A stretch of 64,000 nucleotides of DNA from Streptomyces sp. NBC_01260 (lineage in GTDB: Bacteria; Actinomycetota; Actinomycetes; Streptomycetales; Streptomycetaceae), in NCBI RefSeq assembly GCF_036226405.1, contig NZ_CP108464.1:1116001-1180000 (forward strand), in the 5' to 3' direction. Positions 8,061 through 16,125 of the stretch are shown here, one piece after another (position 1 is the stretch's first letter; each line of letters starts with the position of its first letter). The notes beneath the pieces are model-generated. The model searched no databases and had not been told where the DNA came from. It saw nothing but the letters and a program-made list of their open reading frames with translations. Position numbers and translations under genes: made by a program.

Positions 8061-8268
8061 CGTTGAACCGGTGGATCGCATCGCGCACGGTGTTCTCGTC
8101 GGCCGCCACCAGCTGGGCGATCACCGGCACCCGATTCCCGCCGGCCGAGGCCAGCAGCATCATCGCGCGCCGATAGCGCACCGCGTTGGTGCTGCCCCGG
8201 CGCACGATCTGCTGCAGCCGCTGCCCCTCCTGGTCGGTCAGTCTGCGCACACGGACAGGCTCGGCCAC
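8061..8268 (-). pseudogene. IS630 transposase exon 1
   Basis: From a GTG at 8268 with GGAGG just upstream, it encodes VRVRRLTDQEGQRLQQIVRR, then an N-terminal HTH (VPVIAQLVAADENTVRDAIHRFN). The frame continues straight into exon 2 after removal of the intron. Unspliced, translation would stop within nine nucleotides of the splice site (GGTGCGACGTGA). An upstream extension to 8325 is open but has no better ribosome site. Confidence 0.85.
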
Positions 8269-8351
8269 CGCGCCTCCAGCGGTCGGATCGGACGTCACCG
8301 CACATCCAACCGCCACGACGACCAACCCAGCGAACCTATGCGGTCACAGCA

Positions 8352-9272
8352 CTAGCTAGACAAGATGCGCTGGGTATTCCGCACCACCTCAAGCGCCGTT
8401 CGCGCGAAGGTCTGGACGGCGCTGGTGTCGTCCCCGGCCCGCCATACCAAGCCGTATCCGATGGGGTCGGCGTCCTCGAACGGAATGTACGCGACGCCGG
8501 GCCGGGTGTAATACGCGGCGGTGTGCGCGGCTGACAGCAAGGCCCCTTTGCCGCCGGCGACGAGCAGGAGTGCCTCTTGCATGTTGGTGACGGCCGGACC
8601 GTGGCCGATCGGTCTGCCGCTGGGCGTGCGCGCCGGCACATGGTGCTCCAGCCGGTAGTCCGGGAGTTCACCGTCGATGGTCAGCAGCAGCACATCGGCC
8701 AGATCTTCGAGCAACACTTTCTCCCCGGCGGCCAGCGGATGCCTGGACGAGATCGCCAACACACGCTCCTCCGTGAGCAGGGTGGGCCCCTCGCCCAGAT
8801 CGTCTTCGCGCACGGGGAGCTCCGTGAGCTGCACATCGAACTCGCCGTTGCGCAACTGCCCGAACGGGTCCGAGAACGGCACCTCACAGATCTCCACGCC
8901 CAACTCGGGGTGGCTGATACGGAGCGCCTCCGCGGCCCTCATCACGACCTCCCCGGCCGGCGGGCTGGAGAACCCGACGTGCAGCACTCCCTTGATACCG
9001 CGTTTGATACCGCGCGCGGCGGCGGTGGCCCGTGCGACGGCGGCCTCGACCGCGCGGTGGTGCGGCTCAAGGTCGTCGCGGAGCTGCCGGCCGAGGGCGG
9101 TGAGGGCGACGCGGCGGCTCGTACGGACGAACAGCGGGGCGCCGATGCGGCGTTCCAGGCGTTGGACGAGCTGGCTCACCCGGGCGCGCGACAGCCGCAT
9201 CCGATCCGCCGTGCGGCCGAAGTGCAGCTCCGCGGCGAGGATGAGAAAGCACTCCAGTTCAACGCGTTCCAT
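8352..9272 (-). CDS. LysR-family transcriptional regulator
   Basis: 306 aa. The N-terminal HTH is LILAAELHFGRTADRMRLSR followed by ARVSQLVQRLERRIGAPLFV (residues about 8-50), the LysR signature. Residues 90-300 form the two-lobed effector-binding domain (HVGFSSPPAGEVVMRAAEAL). It is divergent from the MFS exporter gene 130 bp away and is the obvious candidate regulator; the gap contains T-N11-A-type sequence, but no single box stands out. The last codons overlap the IS630 terminal repeat: the TAG stop comes from the element, so the original C-terminus may have differed by a few residues. Confidence 0.9.
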   Translation of the reverse strand: MERVELECFLILAAELHFGRTADRMRLSRARVSQLVQRLERRIGAPLFVRTSRRVALTALGRQLRDDLEPHHRAVEAAVARATAAARGIKRGIKGVLHVGFSSPPAGEVVMRAAEALRISHPELGVEICEVPFSDPFGQLRNGEFDVQLTELPVREDDLGEGPTLLTEERVLAISSRHPLAAGEKVLLEDLADVLLLTIDGELPDYRLEHHVPARTPSGRPIGHGPAVTNMQEALLLVAGGKGALLSAAHTAAYYTRPGVAYIPFEDADPIGYGLVWRAGDDTSAVQTFARTALEVVRNTQRILSS

Positions 9273-9402
9273 GTTCGTCCCCAGATCGCCGGATCGGTAA
9301 GCCTGGCTGAACGAACGTTGCGATCTTCGCCGTTGTTCCCCCCTCGCGCCTCATCAATGGTGGTGAGCCAAGAACTTCCCTACACACCATCGAGGAATTC
9401 AC

Positions 9403-10782
9403 ATGCGTGTGCGTGACTGGGGCGTGCTGTTCGTCCTGTGCGGTGCGATCTTCCTGGAAGGCATTGACGTGGCCATGCTCAATGTGGCCCTTCCCTCCAT
9501 ACGCTCCGACCTTGGCATGTCCACTGGTGAACTGCAGTGGGTGATGAGTGCGTACGTCCTCGGCTACGGCGGCTTCATGCTGCTGGGGGGGCGGGCCGCC
9601 GACCTCTTCGGACGCCGCCAGATGTTTGTCTTCTGGCTCACCGTCTTCCTGCTCTTCTCGGGCCTCGGCGGATTCGCCACCGACGGCTGGATGCTGATCG
9701 TCGCGCGGTTCGTCAGCGGCGTCGCCGCCGCCTTCATGACCCCGGCCGGCCTGTCGATCATCACCACGAGTTTCGAGGAGGGCCCGCAGCGCGACAAAGC
9801 CCTGCTCGTCTACTCCGGCACCGCCGCGGGCGGCTTCTCGATCGGCCTGGTCGTCGGCGGGCTGCTCACCGCGGTCGACTGGCGGTGGGTGTTCTTCGCC
9901 CCGGTCGTCCTGTCCGGCATCATCCTGATCACCGCGCTCGCGCTCGTCCCCAAGTCGCCGCGGCCGGATCGGACCGGAGAGAAGGTCGACCTGGCCGGTT
10001 CGGTCAGCATCACCTCCGCCATCGTGCTCCTCGTCCTCGGCGTCGAACGTGTCTCTCATGCAGGTATCGGCTGGACTCTCGGGACGCTCGCGGCGGGCCT
10101 GGTCCTTCTTGGCGTCTTCATCGCCGTCGAATGGCGCTCGTCCACCCCGCTCGTACGCCTGGGCATCTTCCGCAACGCCTCACTGGTCCGCGCCAACCTC
10201 GCGGGGCTGCTGTTCGCGGCCGGCTTCTCCGGCTTCCAGTTCCTCGTGGTGCTGTATCTGCAGGAGCTGCGCGGCTGGTCGACGCTTCAGACGAGCTTCG
10301 CGATGATCGTCATCGGCATCGACGCGATCCTCTCGCCCACCCTCACGCCCAAGCTGGTGAGCCGGTTCGGCAACGCCAGGGTGATCTTCGTCGGACTGCT
10401 GCTGGCCGCGCTCGCGTACGCCCTGTTCCTGCCGGTCGGCGCCGACTGGACGTATCCGGTGATGTTCCCGAGCCTGCTCATTCTCGGCCTCGCCTTCGCG
10501 CTGGCGTACGGCCCCCTCACCATCGCCGCCACGGCCGGTATCGAGGAGGAGGAACAGGGACTGGCCGGCGGCCTGCTCTACACGTCCTTCCAGTTCGGCG
10601 CCGCGCTCGGCCTCTCCGCTGCCACCGCCGTAAACGTCGCCGCCACCGATTCGGATGCGCCAGCGGCTCTGCTCGACGGTTACCACGCCGCCCTGGTCGT
10701 CCCGCTCGCCGCCGCCCTGCTCGCCGCCCTCGTCGGCGCTTTCGGGCTGCGGTCCCGTGAGGTGGTGTCCGTTTCTCTGTGA
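9403..10782 (+). CDS. MFS drug exporter (DHA2/14-TM type)
   Basis: 459 aa integral membrane protein. The N-terminal half has the motif C region and the intracellular loop GGRAADLFGRRQMF (motif A). LPSIRSDLGMSTGELQWVMSAY is typical of EmrB/QacA-type proton antiporters. About 13-14 hydrophobic segments are spread over the length; the C-terminus VSLGL-like tail is short. GAGGAATTC precedes the ATG. Divergent from the LysR gene, as in inducible efflux pairs. Substrate unknown. Followed 37 bp later by IS remnants. Confidence 0.88.
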   Translation: MRVRDWGVLFVLCGAIFLEGIDVAMLNVALPSIRSDLGMSTGELQWVMSAYVLGYGGFMLLGGRAADLFGRRQMFVFWLTVFLLFSGLGGFATDGWMLIVARFVSGVAAAFMTPAGLSIITTSFEEGPQRDKALLVYSGTAAGGFSIGLVVGGLLTAVDWRWVFFAPVVLSGIILITALALVPKSPRPDRTGEKVDLAGSVSITSAIVLLVLGVERVSHAGIGWTLGTLAAGLVLLGVFIAVEWRSSTPLVRLGIFRNASLVRANLAGLLFAAGFSGFQFLVVLYLQELRGWSTLQTSFAMIVIGIDAILSPTLTPKLVSRFGNARVIFVGLLLAALAYALFLPVGADWTYPVMFPSLLILGLAFALAYGPLTIAATAGIEEEEQGLAGGLLYTSFQFGAALGLSAATAVNVAATDSDAPAALLDGYHAALVVPLAAALLAALVGAFGLRSREVVSVSL

Positions 10783-10819
10783 GGTGGTGCAGGGTTGCTG
10801 ATCTTGGGACTTCGGGTGG

Positions 10820-11092
10820 CTACTGCTTCCTGGCGAAGTTGCCGGTGTCGGCCTCGGTGAGGACGTCGAGTTTGACGAGGCGTTTCAGCTTGGCGCGGGT
10901 GCCTTCGATGTTCTTCGGCAGTTGTTCGTGGCCGAGGGCTTCGCAGACTTCACGGGCTCGGAGGGGGCGGGTGGCCTCGTTGAAGACGGTGAGGATGCGG
11001 GGGTAGTCCGGGTGCTCGGGGCCGGTCGGCCGTGGAGGTCTGGGCAGGGAGCCGGTCAGCGAGCGCTGTGACGGTCTTCCGGGTGATCGCGA
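10820..11092 (-). pseudogene. Winged-helix-like C-terminal gene fragment
   Basis: The last 65 or so residues (EHPDYPRILTVF, then LRAREVCEALGHEQLPKNIE and GTRAKLKRLVKLDVLTEADT) look like the C-terminal winged helix of a common streptomycete coiled-coil/wHTH ORF that is often found beside IS elements. It is joined in frame, by chance, to the interior of an IS5 transposase at about 11092. The coiled-coil N-terminus is gone. Confidence 0.5.
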
Positions 11093-11536
11093 GGGCACGA
11101 AGCCCTTGTCCTGCGGGTTGCGTTCGACGATCTCGACATCGATGCCGAGGCCGGTGCAGTGCACGACGACCTGCTTCTTGAAGCCCTGGTCGACCAGGGC
11201 CTTCTCGACGGTCTCGCCGGCATGCTCGGCGATCTGGTCCAGCAGGGCGATGCCCACGGCGTTGTCGTGCGTGTTCGCGGCGAGGACGACCACCGCGATG
11301 ACCAGGCCCAGGACGTCCACGGCCAGTCCGCGCTTGCGGCCGGGCACCCGCTTGGCCGGATCGAGGCCGGTCGTTGCGGCAGGAACCCCGGCGGCCACAT
11401 GGACACTCCGGGTGTCCAGCACCACCAGGGTCGGGTGCTCTAACCGGCGAGCCCGCTCCCTCACCTGGCAGCGCAACAGTTCGTGGATGACCTGGTCGGT
11501 CCCGTCGTCCCGCCAAGCCGCGAAAGTGAACCGTTC
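11093..11536 (-). pseudogene. IS5-family transposase fragment
   Basis: Reads FAAWRDDGTDQVIHELLRCQ, then PTLVVLDTRSVHVAAG (DDE first Asp), PGRKRGLAVDVLGLVIAVVV, LVDQGFKKQVV and EIVERNPQDKGFVP. Both ends are missing: the N-terminal HTH/Insert region is cut where IS3 copy A sequence starts, and the segment after GFVP that holds the final Glu is replaced by foreign sequence. Non-functional remnant of an element that was hit at least twice. Confidence 0.8.
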
Positions 11537-11858
11537 CGGGTTCGGTAGAGACTTCAGATGTGGTTGTGACCTGGGGTTTCGTGGTCGTGAGGTAGTAGCT
11601 GGTCTCGTATTCGACGGGTGGGATGGGCCCTATTTCACCGTGGAGTCGGCGGTGGCAGTACCAGTCGATCCACTCCGCGGTGGCCAGCTCGACCTGGGAG
11701 AGCGTCCTCCAGGGCCGCCCCGATCTGATCAGCTCGGTCTTGAACAGGCCGATCGCGGACTCCATGAGGGCGTTGTCATAGGCGTCGCCGACCGAACCGA
11801 TTGACGCCGCGATGTCGGCAGTGGCCAGGTGCTCGGCGAGCCGGAAACTCATGTACTG
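11537..11858 (-). pseudogene. IS3 (copy A) OrfB, C-terminal half
   Basis: Starts immediately after the palindromic element with CAG-TAC-ATG (QYM) and reads SFRLAEHLATADIAASIGSV, GDAYDNALMESAIGLFKTEL (catalytic Glu), WIDWYCHRRLHGEIGPIPPV and EYETSYYLTTTKP. This is the family-specific second half of the N-terminal fragment at 2350-2972. The CAG flanking the element here equals the CAG that ends that fragment, as expected for a 3-bp target duplication. Confidence 0.85.
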
Positions 11859-11916
11859 GGCGAGTTCAACCAGTCGTTGCAACAGCCCGGTGTTGCAACG
11901 ACTGGTTGAACTCGCC
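11859..11916. repeat. Palindromic element, right end to right end
   Basis: Perfect 26-bp inverted arms (11859-11884 and 11891-11916) flank the six-nt spacer GCCCGG. The core of the arm is TTCAACCAGTCGTTGCAACA. Outer flanks are C-terminal halves of two different IS3 transposases. Together with 2973-3041 it forms the reciprocal pair of junctions of an 8.9-kb inversion. Similarity continues a little outside the arms only because both flanks encode the same IS3 motif (ACTC/GAGTAC). Confidence 0.87.
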
Positions 11917-12209
11917 GAGTACACGAGTGACGAATTCCGCACCGAGATACGCATGTTGCGCATGAGGCAATCGATGGGGCGCGTCGGCTCTCGTTACGAT
12001 AATGCCGCCGCGGAAAGCTGGTTCGCCCTGCTCAAAGCGGAGATCGGGACAACCCTCCGGGAGTCCCGCGAGGCTGCCCGGGCCGACGTTTTCCGTTACG
12101 TCGAGGTCGAGTACAACCGCAGCCGGCTCCGTCGGCACCCTGACTACGGGTACGTCACCCCAATCGAAACGAGATCCTGCTCAGGCAGAACCTCGCTCCA
12201 GCAGCGTAA
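11917..12209 (+). pseudogene. IS3 (copy B) OrfB, C-terminal half
   Basis: Reads (E)YTSDEFRTEIRMLRMRQSMG, then SRYDNAAAESWFALLKAEIG (catalytic Glu) and EVEYNRSRLRRHPDYGYVTP. A one-base shift after PIET separates it from the normal tail (LLRQNLAPAA, TAA at 12207-12209). It is the second half of the copy B transposase at 3042-3640; both are flanked by GAG at the palindromic element. The IS right end probably lies within 12210-12245 (GGGGGGAACTTCA). Confidence 0.82.
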
Positions 12210-12265
12210 ACACCCGCTGCCCAACTCGCGGGGGGAACTTCATACTCCTCGCCCCATGACCGTGC

Positions 12266-12312
12266 GATATCGCAAGATCCCCCGACAGAGCCGAATTGCG
12301 CGAACGCCCACA
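12266..12312. repeat. Imperfect direct repeat, left copy
   Basis: About 46 bp that recur at 12974-13019 in the same orientation with roughly 36 matching positions; shared blocks are CAAGATCCCC, GACAGAG and CGAACGC/TGAACGC. The two copies bracket the hypothetical gene 12320-12886. They may be IS ends or a duplicated target region. Confidence 0.5.
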
Positions 12313-12319
12313 TCACGTT

Positions 12320-12886
12320 TCAGATGTGAGACGTGATGCCGGTGACAGGGTCGTGGGAGATCAGCGTCGGCATCCCCGGGTCGTACCGGACGACCTCACC
12401 GGTCAGCAGGGACCCTCGTTGGCTGGCCGTCGCGACCTCGACCAGGAACCGCAGCACGGCGGCCACCCCCGCCCCGTCGAGGACGTCCTCGGGCCAGACG
12501 GAGAACTCGATCTCCTCCTCGTCGCAGGGCAGGGCGAAGAACCACACAGCGCCGAAGCGGGCCCGGAAGGAGAAACTCGTGCCCTGGCCCTCCGGTTCGT
12601 CTGCCCAGACGCTGAAGAGGTCGGCGCAGGCGGGACGCACGGGATCGAGCCGGGGGTAGGGGTGCTCCACCTCGGTCTCGTCGGCTACAGCACGCAGGCG
12701 TTCGAGGACCGCGATCCACTCGACGCGGGTCGTATCGAGGACCCGGATGTCCCTCAGGCTGCCGTCGAGACGGAAGACATCGCACATCCACGGCTCGGGC
12801 AGGCACCGCGCGCGGGTACCGCGCTCTCCGGCGTGGACGTCCTCGTGTGTCAACTCGACCCGCCCCCTCGCGTTCGTCTCTTCCAT
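12320..12886 (-). CDS. Hypothetical acidic protein
   Basis: 188 aa from ATG 12886 (MEETNARGRVELTHEDVH). Acidic, soluble, no signal peptide or membrane segment. It contains a central segment with a TRVEWIAVLERLRAVADE helix and a VWFFALPCDEEEIEFSVWPE strand region. A longer reading to 13018 is open but starts inside the flanking repeat and has no ribosome site. I do not recognise the family. It stands alone between IS debris and a lipoprotein gene. Confidence 0.6.
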   Translation of the reverse strand: MEETNARGRVELTHEDVHAGERGTRARCLPEPWMCDVFRLDGSLRDIRVLDTTRVEWIAVLERLRAVADETEVEHPYPRLDPVRPACADLFSVWADEPEGQGTSFSFRARFGAVWFFALPCDEEEIEFSVWPEDVLDGAGVAAVLRFLVEVATASQRGSLLTGEVVRYDPGMPTLISHDPVTGITSHI

Positions 12887-12973
12887 GGCACCACCAAGGT
12901 AAGAGGTCGCCTCGATAGGGAACGACTGCCCGGCCGGTTCAGGGGTGGGCGATCCCATAATTGCGGGTCCTGC

Positions 12974-13019
12974 GGCATCACAAGATCCCCGACAGAGTCG
13001 AAAAACGTGAACGCTCACA
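12974..13019. repeat. Imperfect direct repeat, right copy
   Basis: Partner of 12266-12312; carries CAAGATCCCC-GACAGAG with one C fewer than the left copy. Confidence 0.5.
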
Positions 13020-13084
13020 GCTGCGCGCTGTCCGAGGAACGGGCTACGGGATTACGGGTGACGGGTCACCTTCGACGTCCGCGT

Positions 13085-13474
13085 CTACCGATGTGTGCCG
13101 GTCGCCACGCGAAGACGGACCTGGGGTGCCGAAACCATACCCGGGGCGCCGCCTACGGGGCGTGAGACGACCGGCTCGTCCGCGGCGCCGTACGGTGGGT
13201 CGCCGGCATCGAAGGTGAACGCGACGCCGGCAGCCCGATCCTCCTCGATGTGCAACTCGGTGCTGCTGCCGGGGTCGCGCGAGACGTGGAGGACCGACGG
13301 TGCGACAAGTGTGGGCCCGGAGGGCGGCGCGCAGCCGACGAGGCCCGCCAGCACCGCAGCCAGGAGGAGGGTCAGCCCGACGGCCGTACGGAACAGCGCG
13401 ATTGGGGCGGCATCTCGCTTACGTCCTGCCCTGGGACGGCACTCGGCTCCCTCGAACGGCTCCACCGGGATCAC
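13085..13474 (-). CDS. Small lipoprotein, hypothetical
   Basis: 129 aa from GTG 13474. After a basic stretch (RPRAGRKRDAAP) comes a hydrophobic signal (FRTAVGLTLLLAAVLA) and a lipobox LVGC, so the mature protein (about 80 aa) should be anchored to the outside of the membrane. The mature part is Pro/Ser-rich at first (APPSGPTLVAPS), then predicted beta strands (ELHIEEDRAAGVAFTFDAGD). No family recognised. The start could also be GTG 13465. The gap 13475-13919 that follows shows no convincing gene. Confidence 0.6.
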   Translation of the reverse strand: MIPVEPFEGAECRPRAGRKRDAAPIALFRTAVGLTLLLAAVLAGLVGCAPPSGPTLVAPSVLHVSRDPGSSTELHIEEDRAAGVAFTFDAGDPPYGAADEPVVSRPVGGAPGMVSAPQVRLRVATGTHR

Positions 13475-13919
13475 CCTGCCAGGAGGACATCACGTCCGCG
13501 CATCGGTACTGTCACTGGGCTCTGCCGTGCGGAGAAGGGCATGGCCCGATCGGGATACGGCCCCCGGAAGGCCGTCCCTGACCAGCTGTCAGCCGCCTCA
13601 CTCCAGCCGCCCGGCATCGCCCCCGGCCGGACAGCAGAGAACGACGGCCAACCGGGGTGCTCCGGCGCACCAGCGAGAGCGTGATACTTCGCGCCCGCTC
13701 CGGCCCGGTCTTCACCCAGACCTGGATGGACCTGGTCCTGGCCCCGGAGCTGGCCGGGATGGAGCTGTCGCCGGGGACCACTCTCGACGGAGCTATGTGA
13801 ACTGGCTTTCTGTCCACGTCGGTTGGTGGCTCATTTGATCCGGCCAACCGACCCGGACATACAGAATCGTTGATCAGCTGGACGGCGACAGGAAGCTGCT
13901 CGGCGCACCGGGCCTGCGG
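13475..13919. other. Intergenic stretch, nothing recognised
   Basis: About 445 bp. A plus-strand run ending at 13799 (TWMDLVLAPELAGMELSPGT) looks protein-like but has no start or known relative; it may be the tail of a lost gene. Confidence 0.4.
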
Positions 13920-14513
13920 CTATCCCGGAACGGGGGTCTCGCCGGAGGTGGCAATGCCTGCCCGGCGGAAGTCGTCCAGGGTCGAAGCTGTGGTTTCCGG
14001 GGCGACCCCGACCGAGTAGTCGAGACGTACCCGTGCGCGGAACCCGGCCTTCACGGCGTCCAGCGCTGTCGCGCGCACGCAGTGGTCGGTGGCGATGCCC
14101 ACGACGTCGACGTCTTCCACGCCGCGGGCGCGCAGCCAGTCCGTCAGGGGTGTGCCGTGTTCGTCGGTGCCTTCGAAGCCGCTCTTGGAGGCACTGTGGG
14201 CGCCCTTGAAGAAGACGGCATCGACCTTTCCGCTGGTTACTGCGGGCGCGAAGTGGGGGTGGAATTCGCCGCCCTGGTGTCCAACTACGCAGTGGACAGG
14301 GAAGCTGTCCTTGTAGTCGGGGTTCTCGGAGAAGTGGCTTCCCGGGTCGATGTGGTGGTCCCGGGTGGCGACGGTGTACTGGTAGTCGTGGCCAGCGGTC
14401 TGCTCCACCAGCTCCGCGATCGCGGTGGCGATCTGTGCGCCGCCCGCGACGGGGACGCTGCCTCCTTCACAGAAGTCGTTCTGCACATCCACAATGATCA
14501 GGCCTCGGCTCAT
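13920..14513 (-). CDS. pncA: Nicotinamidase / isochorismatase-family amidase
   Basis: 197 aa from ATG 14513, preceded by GAAAGGTG. Hydrolyses nicotinamide to nicotinate in NAD salvage. The PncA triad is visible: Asp in LIIVDVQNDFCEGGS, Lys in VFFKGAHSASKSGFEG and the nucleophile Cys in GIATDHCVRATAL. The metal site is in TRDHHIDPGSHF. Length and the closing DDFRRAGI helix agree with actinobacterial PncA. Stands alone, no operon partner. Confidence 0.92.
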   Translation of the reverse strand: MSRGLIIVDVQNDFCEGGSVPVAGGAQIATAIAELVEQTAGHDYQYTVATRDHHIDPGSHFSENPDYKDSFPVHCVVGHQGGEFHPHFAPAVTSGKVDAVFFKGAHSASKSGFEGTDEHGTPLTDWLRARGVEDVDVVGIATDHCVRATALDAVKAGFRARVRLDYSVGVAPETTASTLDDFRRAGIATSGETPVPG

Positions 14514-14912
14514 CACGAACACCTTTCAGCGATATGGAGCGAACCGGAAGAACGCGTGCTCCGGGGCGTTGGAGCCATCGTGATCAGTTCAACGCCCTTC
14601 CACGTCGTTGGTCACGGCAGGACGTGATGCCTGGCCTGTCGCGGCCCACGGTTCCCAGGCCACAACCAGGTCCTGGGAAACCGCAGGCCTTTGAAGCGAA
14701 CGAAGCCAGCCCGCACAAGTTTCTCGCCACCACACCTCAGCAACCACGTGTCGCGACGCTCCCTGGGATGCGCCACATGCCGGCGGGCCGGGAAAGGGGG
14801 TACCGGACCGGACCGAGCCTGCCGAACACGCGCTCGGACGTTCCCGCGGCGGTCTGAGCGCAATACCGTCGAGCGGTGCATCGCGCGTCTTGAGCAGCGG
14901 CGCAGTCCGGCC
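14514..14912. other. Intergenic stretch, nothing recognised
   Basis: About 400 bp between the nicotinamidase start and the broken GNAT gene. Open frames here are composition artefacts with no family resemblance. Confidence 0.4.
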
Positions 14913-15511
14913 ATGACCGAAGACATCGAGACCGCGCGCAACGAGCAGGACGCAGAAGCTGAAAGGGAGCATTCCTGGCGCGCCAAGTCCGTCGGTCTCG
15001 CTGCAGTCGACATCGACGACGCCGAACTCTTGCACCGTTGGCGATCCGACCCGCCAACAGCCTGTGAAATCGGCATCTGGCCCCGCTCCCTCACCGCGAT
15101 GCGCGAACGCATCGAGCACGACGATGACGACGATCGCGACGACTTCCTCGCCCTGCTCCCTGACAGCACTCCTATCGGTCACATCGCACTGAGCGGCCAG
15201 AACATCGTCAACGGCACAGCCCAGGTCGAGCTGATGCCGGCCCCTCAGCACCGCGGGCACGGCCACGGCACCGACGCCCTCAACGCTCTGGTGGACCTGG
15301 ATTCGGTGAACTCCCGATGCACCGCCTTACGGCAGAGACCCACACCGATATCGCCCCCGCCCTCGCCGTCCTCGCCAAATCCGGCTTCGTACACGAAGGC
15401 ATCAGCCGCGCCGCCTGTCTCCATCGCGGCCGCCGCCACGACCGCGCCGTGTTCTCACTGCTCCGCCCCGAATGGGAAGCGCTGAACCGCCCTCGCGCCT
15501 GGGATGCCTGA
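14913..15511 (+). pseudogene. GNAT acetyltransferase, frameshifted
   Basis: From ATG 14913: AAVDIDDAELLHRWRSDPPT, then PIGHIALSGQNIVNGTAQVE and the acetyl-CoA loop QHRGHGHGTDALNALVDL. At about 15300-15304 (GACCTGGATTCGG) the frame breaks. The expected continuation FGELPMHRLTAETHTDIAPA and LAVLAKSGFVHEGISR runs in the next frame to 15511. One missing base restores a RimJ/RimL-like protein of about 199 aa. Either recent decay or a sequencing error. Confidence 0.75.
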
Positions 15512-16125
15512 CCGGACGACCAGCACGTGCCCAGCGCTTGGACCATTCCGGCGCCACACTCTCAGAGCATCAAGGGGACAGCTCCAGCCGGCGGGGCTCC
15601 GTCGTCTCACGTCGCCCTCACCAACCGAGCCAAGTCGCACATCCCCCGCTTTGCCCTCACCCGCCCCTGGTTGCCCTGGGCCCCTCGTCCTCGCCCCGGC
15701 TGTCCGCGGCACAGCGCAGGCGATGGCTGTCGCCACCCCAGAGGACCGGTGCACTCCTCGGCCACAGCTGCTTGCCGTAGCGGGCAGAGGGGTGACATCC
15801 CGGCGGTGAGCGCCCGACTGTGGCTTCTGGACCATCCCCGTGGGCGCGGCGGCGCGGGAGTCCTGGACGACGAAGGCCAGACCGGCCGCTTGCCGGAAAG
15901 CGTTGCCAATCGTGGCTGAATCCCGTCGGGACCAGGGCAAACATCACGCGGCCGCGATCATCGTATCGAGTTAATGTCAGCGGATTCCCTTGGTTCGGAC
16001 GGCAAAGCGGCCATTAGTGTTCCTCTGGATCTGGACGGATTCCCCTTCGTATCCCCTGTATCCGTCCTGTTGTTCGGTGTGTTCGGATATGCCCGCCACC
16101 GCCCTGACCAAGGAGAGCTTGCCCG
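15512..16125. other. Upstream region of the 2-MIB operon
   Basis: About 614 bp. No supported gene; long open frames on both strands are G+C artefacts. The last 150 bp are less G+C-rich (AATGTCAG, TATCCCCTGTATCCGTCC) and should hold the operon promoter, though no clear -10/-35 pair can be named. Confidence 0.4.

Larger units (their letters stand above)
4117..8354 (-). mobile_element. IS630-family element carrying a group II intron and a passenger region
   Basis: The terminal sequence CTAGTGCTGTGACCG occurs at 4116-4130, and its inverse at 8341-8355. Similarity extends inward (GGTTC and CTG/CCG blocks), and both ends sit on TA, the usual IS630 target. Inside, right to left, are transposase exon 1, a complete group II intron, transposase exon 2, a decayed inner copy of the terminal repeat (4706-4727) and a SnoaL-like gene. 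The element is about 4.2 kb against roughly 1.1-1.2 kb for a plain IS630. Without the intron and the part beyond the inner repeat, the normal size is recovered. The transposase is dead because of an internal deletion. Confidence 0.75.

Noticed and set aside
10950..11963. A 337-aa minus-strand ORF joining IS3 and IS5 parts
   Set aside because: The reading frame follows IS3 only to about 11537 and is a shadow of the IS5 frame afterwards; not a real fusion protein.
13655..13799. Protein-like run ending SPGTTLDGAM
   Set aside because: No start codon or homologue recognised; mentioned only as a possible gene tail.
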